A stretch of 64,000 bases of DNA from contig JAZAYU010000009.1 in the NCBI GenBank assembly GCA_038501625.1, positions 3,595,001-3,659,000 on the forward strand, in the 5' to 3' direction. The position numbers and the translations under genes were made by a program. Under the pieces are notes generated by a model that saw only the letters and a program-made list of their open reading frames with translations, did no database searches and was not told where the DNA came from. The DNA is from Corbicula japonica. Its lineage: Eukaryota; Mollusca; Bivalvia; Venerida; Cyrenidae. Shown here in pieces: positions 12,501 through 21,500 of this stretch (within the stretch, counting starts at the first letter, position 1; the number at the start of each line of letters is the position of its first letter).

Positions 12501-15500
12501 GCGTATATATCAAGGAAAGGGTTAAGGAAGTCATGTTAACTTGGCTGACTAACCTTTGGCGGCTCCTTCAATGATTCCAGGTAAATCCAGCAACTGTATA
12601 TTTGCACCATTATACTAAAAATGTTAAAAAGTCAAGCTTTACATACAAAACACTTAGTCCTGAGGGTCAAAATAGGGCTTTTAGGAAATTTCAAGGGTCA
12701 AAGGGTCATCTCCCAGGTCAAATGGAACCCCTACATTGTAGGGTGGTCTTAAATAATGAGTAGAAAGTATTTACGAACTGTTTAAAGGGACGCTGAAATA
12801 GTCATCTTTTTATCAAGGTGTTCTTAATTTCAGGGTTGTCTTTATGCCGGGTTTACTGTTAACTCTATGGTCACTTCAAATTAGAAAATTAATGATTCTA
12901 CAAATCAAGAACAATTTAAAAATAACAAGGGCTTTACTTCTTAACTAGTTTACAATTTCTTATTCTTGGGAATGAGACAACATGGTTACAAAAAAAGAAT
13001 GACAACCAGTCTCAGTTCTCAATCTTTCCATTGGTCATATCCGTGACTGTGCTCAATTTCAACTAATCAGAGAGCTGATGTCCGATACTGGTTTCCATAC
13101 CTTGAGGTCTGATTACAATAACTTCACTGTCTATTATAAAATGAATAAAAATGGCAACTGCTGTAAGAAAGCATATCAGCATATCCACAGATCAATCCCA
13201 AGATTTCTGACCACTAACAATACAACTGAGATCACCCAGCAACCTTATGCAGGTGAAGGTAGAAAGAGTCTGAACCTTGGACTGACACATTGCAAGATAG
13301 ATGAAAACTGATGAATTGCAAGATAGCATCCTGAAAACGGTTTTCAATCTGAGTTTTATGACTGTGAGCAAAAAGCCACAAATTGCTATCCTTTATTGTT
13401 CAGAAAATATGCTTCTTAAGCTATTCAACCCTTTCTACCATAGATTGCCTTTATCACATATGTGCCATCCAGTCAGGATCTGCACTGTTTGCTTTTTTTT
13501 CATCAGATTTTTCTTTACAAAGAAACAAACAGTGTTGATCCTGATCAGATGGCAAAGATATGCCTGATGATCTGGATCTACACTGATTACAGATTTGATA
13601 AAATGCACTTCTATGTAGTAAAATGTTAATAAATGTACCAGTTTGAAATAGTTTTCTTTATCAACATGGCAACACTTCTACTGGATTAGAAGTTTACTCT
13701 TCACTGCATGGATAGGCCTCCTATTACATGGGTCACCAGTGTAGATCACTTGCTAAACTACTTATACAAACCTCTACATTCCATAAATTGGCCTAATATC
13801 ACATTGGAGACCAGTGCTGAAGATTATAAAACTGAGAGTTGAAACCAGTCTCAAATCTCAAGAATCTGATTTGCTGAAATAGCGACCAGCCACCATTTCA
13901 GCCAATCAGATCCTTGAGATTTGAGACTGGTTTCCATTCTCAGTTTTACAATCATGGGGCCAGTGTAGATCAGTTGTTACACTACTAATACAAACCTCTA
14001 TAACTCCAGGTATACACGTCAATGTGGTGAACTCATAGCCAGCACTCTCGCTGTGAGTTGTCGTCAAGGTGTTCAGTAATGTAGACTGTAACCAAAAATG
14101 TTAATGCTATAATTCAACATACTGGAGATCTTGTAACCATATCATAGTATGCTTATGGACAAAAGTTTAGTCCGGTCTACAATTTTCAACACAATACTCT
14201 ACTGGAAGTACTGGCTAAAATTCATGATTTTTTTTTCACTGAATGCATATACATGTCCTCCTTCTATCGATAACAAATTTATGAGTGTGCGATAAAAACT
14301 TCATGCATTTAAAAGACAATAACGATTACCATACCGGAAAGACTGTTGTCCACGAATATAGCCAAGAATTTCGGTTGGAAAATCATCAGCATTGTTAGGA
14401 AAAAATATCCCAAGCCCTTACACCCCATCTTATACACAATACAATTGTGTGAAAACAAGTGTGAGCAATTATGGTAAATATGAACATAACCTGCATTGCA
14501 ATATTGCCCCCAACCCAATACTTTGTCAGGATAACAAAAAAGTGTCAAATCTGTAAGTGAGGATTACAGTTTGACGACTGTGAACATTATAACCTGTTGT
14601 CAAAATTATCTTTTAAAATTTAGTTGAAGAATTATAAAAAGTTCACAGCGACAGCAAATCAAAAGTTTTCATGCTCGTCAAACTGTATGACCGATGGACA
14701 GACAAAATTACCCCTATGTGATCCCTATTACCATTTTCTTTGGCAACATAACATGATAATAACAAGAGCCAGTCGGAAACGACTGCACGCTCGACTATTC
14801 GAAAAGTCAGAATTATTAAGCACATTGTAACTGGGCTTCATTTAAACTGGGGAGTGATTCAGGAGTTTATGACACCACCAACAAACACACATGAACAAAA
14901 GTTTCTTAATCCAAGTTAGGAAATCAATAAATTACACTTAATTTATTCTTGTAGATTTTTTTTAGGGTTTACACAACCCAGCCCATAAACCCCTGATCCC
15001 ACACCCATCAACCCACTATCTTTGCCCACCTATAGTGGTGTGGCGTGGTGAAGTACAGTATAGTATGCTGGTTGCTGTTGTTGGTGGTGGTGTTGTTGTT
15101 GTTGGTGGTGGTGTTGTTGCTGTTGTTGGTGTTGTTGTTGGTGGTGGTGTTGTTGGTGTTGGCATTGTTGGTGTTGTTGTTGGTGGTGGTGGTAGTGTTG
15201 TTGCTAGTGGTGGTGGTGGTGGTGTTGGTTGTTGGTGTTGTTGTTGTTGCTGTTGTTGGTGGTGGTGTTGATGTTGTTGTTGGTGTTGATGTTGTTGTTG
15301 TTGGTGGTGGTGTTGTTGTTGGTGGTGGTGTTGTTGGTGGTGTTGGTGGTGGTGTTGCTGTTGTTGGTGTTGTTGTTTTTGTTGATGGTGTTGTTGTTGG
15401 TGGTGTTGTTGTTGGTGATGGTGGTGTAGTTGTTTGTGTTGGTGTTGTTGTTGTTGGAGGTTGTGTTGTTGTTGGTGGTGTTGTTATTAATGGTGGTGGT

Positions 15501-18500
15501 GTTGTTGTTGGTGGTGGTGTTGTTGGTGGTGGTGATGGTGTTGTTGTTGTTGCAAGTGTTGTTGTTGTTGTTGGTGGTGGTGGTGTTGTTGTTTGTGTTG
15601 TTGTTGGTGGTGGTGTTGATATTGTTGTTGGTGTTGTTGTTGTTGGTGGTGTTGGTGTTGTTGTTGTTGGTGGTGGTGGTGTTGTTAATGGTGGTGCTGT
15701 AGTTGTTGGTGGTTGTGGTGTTTGTGTTGTTAATGGTGGTGGTGTTGTTGTTGGTGGTGGTGGTGATGGTGTTGTTGGTGGTGGTGGTGTTGTTGTTGTT
15801 AGTGGTGGTGTTGTTGTTGTTGTTGGTGTTGTTGGTGGTGTTGTTGTTGTTGGTGGTTTTGTTGGTGTTGTTGTTTGTGTTGGTGTTGTTGAAGTTGTTG
15901 TTGGTGGTGGTGTTGGTATGGTATGGTATGGTATGGTATGGTATGGTATGGTATGGTATGGTATGGTATGGTATGGTAGTCTATGCACCCACCCACCCCA
16001 CAATTACTCAACACTTTCAACCAAAGTATGTTAAGGACATCTGTTTTACACCTTTTATATAGCATTACATATGAAAAACACTAACATTGAAACTTTAACA
16101 ATTATGTATAAGTCTTAATTCTAATTTCAAGTGAAAAGGGGCAAAAATCAAATATAAAAAAGCAAGGATGAGTTATGGGCCTTTGAAAATAAACCCGATG
16201 TAAGATAAAATAAAGGTATACAAAGTTTTAAACCTTAATTTTTAAGTCTAAAAAGGGCAGTAATTTGAAAAAAATCAAAGAGTTATGGTTCTTGGCATAC
16301 ATAGTCAGGGTCATGATGGTGAATAAGTTTCAAAGCTATAGTACAAGAAGTATGAAAGTAACTAGCTTGCACGCAAACTTTAACCTGAAATTCTAAGTCG
16401 AAAAAGGGCCTTAATTTGATTAAAAATGAAAGAAAGAGTTATGGTTCTTGGCATACATAGTCAGGGTCATGATGGTAAACAAGTGTCTTAAGTCTCAAAG
16501 CTATAGTACAAGAAGTATGAAAGTAACTAGCTTGCACGCAAACTTTAACCTGAAATTCTAAATTGAAAAAGGGCCATAATTTGATTAAAAATGAAAGAAA
16601 GAGTTATGGTTCTTGGTAGAAATAGTCAGGGTCATGATGGTAAACAAGTGTCTTAGTAGTATTGAAGTTATGAGTTTGTACAGTAGCTTGCACGCAAACT
16701 TTAACCTGAAATTCTAAGTCAAAAAAGGGCCATAATTTGATCAAAATGAAAGTTAGAGTTATGGTTCTTGGCATACACACTCGGGACATGATGGCGAACA
16801 AGTGTGCCAAGTTTAAAAGCTGTAGCTATAGTAGTTTTTAAGATATAGGTAGGTTGCACGTAAACTTTAACCAAAGCGGGACGCCGACGCCGACGCCCAA
16901 GTGAGTACAATAGCTCGACATATTCTTCGAATAGTCGAGCTAATAAAATTATAAATGATATTGTCAACTTACCTTTCCGACAGATGGGAACCCAATCAAT
17001 GCCACTCTGGCATCCCCAGATTTCATAACATCAAAGCCTTCCCCCTGAAATATATGGAATGACATAAATTATTTATTGCATGGGCAAACAGTACAGATCT
17101 AGATCAGCCTTCACATCAGGTACATCTGATCATAATTAGGTTCTACATTGTTATTCTGTTACATTAACTAGTTTATTTCCAAACAAGAATCAAACAGTGT
17201 AGTTCTATATCAAATGGCATAGATGTGCCAGATGAACAGGTCCCAAGGTTATAAAGCTGAGCATGGAAACCAGTCTCAAATCTCAAGCATCTGATTGGCT
17301 GAAATGGCGACCAGTCGCCATTTCAGCCAATCAGATGCTTGAGATTTGAGACTGGTTTCCAAACTCAGCTTTATAACCTTCAGCCCTGGATCTACCCTGT
17401 TTGCCCATGTGATCAAAGTTATATAGTGAAGAGTTAAAACAAAAAAAAATGTCAAGGAAAATTGTTTATGCTTGCTGTGACTATATTTACACTCTTAAAT
17501 ATTCCCGGTTTTGACCAATGTATCAAGAAGTATTTGCAATATTACAGCTTTTTGAATTTTTGTCGGAACAATTGCTGTGATGAGAAAGTGAATCACATCA
17601 ACCGCTTCTGTAACAACTCATGCAAAACATACTAGTCATCTGTGTCAAAAGTCAAAATATAGTTCAATAGTTGGTCAGTGGCTTTTATTTTAACCCATCC
17701 TGAGCAAATGTATCACAAACTGAAAACAGTCTGAAGAAAGAATTTTCATTGCAGCTATGTGCTAGACGATTGTAAATACAGCACACTATATAAATATATC
17801 CTCAAGTACACAGTTCCGACGCACCTAACAAACGTTTATAACTTACGGGAACCAAATGGAAGAGAAATAATTCATTGCCTTTTTATTGGGAAGATTACTC
17901 ATTTACCCATCGTCTGAGAGCATTTTTACATATCTGGATTCCATTTTCAAACCAAAAATATCACAATTTGACAAGTGGGGGTATCCAATACGGCTGAACT
18001 GAGAGTACAATGAAACGACGCACTTGACTGGTTACTATATTTAATGATACCAAAACGTAAAAAGCACTTGATATTCACTGTTCTAAAAATAGTGAGCGAG
18101 GGGATATCCGCTGCTTTGTTTCTCTTTTTGTATTTTTTCACTGAAAATACCATATTTGAAAATGGAATTAATAAAAACCTTCATTTTTCATAGCTTAGTG
18201 TAAAATATTACAAAGAAAAACATCAAAATCCCTAACTTTGCACATTTTGGCTCAAAAGAAATCTCTGTGATGATTATGAAAAAAAACTAAGTGAAAGTGA
18301 CATCAAACATTTTTTCCGTATCGAGAACGAAGTCACAATAAAAAGTGCGTCAGAATAGTGATGCGTCGGAATGGAGTACCGGAGGATATAAATCAGTCAG
18401 CCTATTACAGCAACTATTCAGGGTCAGATGCAAGATTTCCTGAGAATGGATTTATTAGGGGCAGTCTTAGGGTGGTCACATAATAATTTCCATGTTTCTG

Positions 18501-21500
18501 GCAAAATCACCAAAAGTAAGGGGGTTTGAGCAACTGCAATTAATATGCTGCTGCAATCTGTGAAACATTTATAACCATTTGCATACATGTGATCCATTTC
18601 TGATGAACATGTAGGAGATTTACTTTGAAAAAGTGGAAGATTTTGAAAATCTATGTGGAAAAAAGGACATGCAGAATAATATAGACTGATATTTTTCAGT
18701 ACATGAAGAAAAACTCCTCAATTCAATAAAATTGTGGAATTTAAACATGGGCAACTTGACATGTAAGCATTTTTGTTTGCTGTATGTTATTCAGAATAAA
18801 ATTTGAAAATTGTCTTTTGTAAGTGATCTCTTCAAACATTTTCTTCGTTTAAAAGAGACCTACATAAAACTCATGTTTACACTGTATGTGAAGCTATAAG
18901 GCAGTAAAAGACTACTGTTCTATTATATGATTAGACGAAAACTCTTCATACTGACAAAGTTATATACGGAAATTATCAGATACAAAATGAATAACATAAA
19001 CACAAACAAAATAAATATATTTTTGAGAAAGAATAAAATTGCTGTAACAGATATCTGCTTCTATTTTCTCTATGAAATTGTGTAATGACTGTAGTATACC
19101 TTTCCAGCTTTCCCTGTTGGCTCTAGCAGCTGCTGTCTGTACCTTGCTAGCTTTGCTTTCAACAAGCCCAGGTGATACTCAGTGGCTATATAAAAACAAA
19201 TACATTGTGAATAGTAAGGTACTTATATCAAATAGTTGCTTTTTCTACAGTGCTAGGTAAGTGAATTAAACAATAAACCAAAGGTTAAAGTTCGTCAATG
19301 TTTAGTTCAAAAATTAAGAATCAAATGCTATTCATTGCGATGTAATTACTAATTTTACTTGTTTTGCTGAAATATGTCTTTAATGGGATAGGAAATAAAA
19401 GTTAACTGGAACTGGTTGAAAAAATGTATCACATACTAGAGTATTAGGTGTTGATGAGATTAAAATACCTGTGAGCATTATATACAAAATATTGGGGGAG
19501 AACTGTCTGCATAATTTCATTTTTGGAGAACTGTCAGGTGAAGAAACGGTTTGGGGGAGAACAGTCAGGCAGTATACTTTTGTTTGCGTATTAAATTAAA
19601 GACACAACATCCTTTAAAGGTTTCTGTAACATTTTTATTCTCTTACATTAAACATAAGTTTATCCAGATTGATGGACTCTGTCTGGAAATCAAAACATTC
19701 ATAATTATCTGAACAGCCATCATCATAATTAGAGTCCTTATCACAAAACATGTCAATAGAGTATGTGGAAAAAGAATTGGATGCTCTGGATTCCACTGGA
19801 CATACATCAGAACTGGGTACAATTTCTTCAGTGTCATCAAATACTGTCTCATCGAAACTATTCTCATCGAAAAGTAACTACAGGTGTCCATTTCTCCATT
19901 TTTAAAACAAATTTACGCTGCGGGCACTTGGACTCGTATTCCTATTGTTTTGTTTTTCATTTTTCATCAGTTTTTTTCCGTTTGTTTTCGCATGGTGTAG
20001 TCATAGCGCCATCGTAATACCGCGAGAACGACATTTTCTTTAAAGTCGAAGGTCGCATGTGGTAAATTAATCTAGAATTTGATTGAAAACTTAAAAAGAA
20101 ACGGCGAAACTAGTTTGACATTTTCTTTTATTCAAGGGAGAAAACTCGGTCTTGATCGGACTTGATAAATCCCAGTACTCGTGCCAGACGGATAGACTCT
20201 TACTCAGTCATTATCAGAAAATAAAGGACTGAATTGTGCCGGACATAAGGTCCGGAATTCGGAAAAATATTATCGGACCGGTCTGATTTTAGCCGGACAT
20301 GTCCGACGGTCAGGCAACTTTCGCAAAGCCTGGTCAGGATGAGGAAACGGTTTGGGGGAGAATAGTCAGGCATTCGCTTGGATCTATGTGTTACCATCCT
20401 TTAGGATGCCTACAACTAATTCCAGCCAAATCAGGCATACACATCTCGGGAATTGGTTTCAAACACCAACTTTCACTGCAAGAAGCTTTCTTGGACTTAA
20501 ACTTATTAGTCCAAACTGTATCGATTTTGACAGTCTTTGTAAGCATAATATACCCTTCATTGGTTCTTGTATCAATTTTGAACTATAATGACGACTGGTT
20601 ACCAGAACAATAACAGTGATCTCAATATAAGAGGCGAGGGCAGAGATTTTCTCCAGCAATTTGTCTTTATGACCCGGCTATTTTAATGGAATACCAGATA
20701 TTTTTTTTACTATGAGCACAGAAACCACTTTCTATCGCCATTAATCCCTTCCACTTTTAATGATAATGAAACCACTACAGGAACTAGGTTGGGATCCGGA
20801 TCTTGCCACTGGTCAAAGATTGAAAGAATTTATGTAAAAAATATATTTTGCAGGCCTGCCAAAACTTCTTCATTAAAAATCCGGAGATTTTGTCTGAATA
20901 TGTCAATGATGATGACGACAACGACGATGATGATGTTGTTGTTGTTTTAATGTTTTGTTTCTGCTGTTCATTATGACTGTTACTGAACAAAAATGATGAT
21001 AATGATGATGATGATGATGATTTTCTTATAGTTTTCTTTGTAATTATATTCTTCAAAGAATTTTATAAATGATTTTTGCCGATTTCGTTAGAAATGGTTG
21101 AAGAACATGTTTTAAAATGACTTTTGTCTATTTTTACCCTTCATTTTTTAACTGTTGAGACCTGCTTTTGACAATATTAGAATGAACATGCAGTGAAAAA
21201 AGATAAAGGCAGTTGAAACATCGAGCCCCTTGTTTAGTTTATGACACGCGGTTATTGTATAGTTGTGCCAGAGGCATGAGACTGCATGTTACTGACCAAG
21301 TCCTCGTTATCTAGTAATAAACAGGAAATGTGCGACTGCACTAGAATAACTATTACGTTTATTGCACAACTTTTAAATTAGGTTTAATTAATCTATATTT
21401 TTTGCAATTTCATAGAAATCCGGAGATTTTGACTATAAATCCGGAGATCCGGAGAAGTAACTTAAGGTCCTGAGATTCCGGATAAAATCCGGAGATCTAT

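Noticed and set aside
20459..20659. Minus-strand LLEKISALA at about 20640 as the DRG2 start
   Set aside because: No ATG in place and no conserved continuation. The exon at 21534-21597 gives the full family N-terminus with correct phase.
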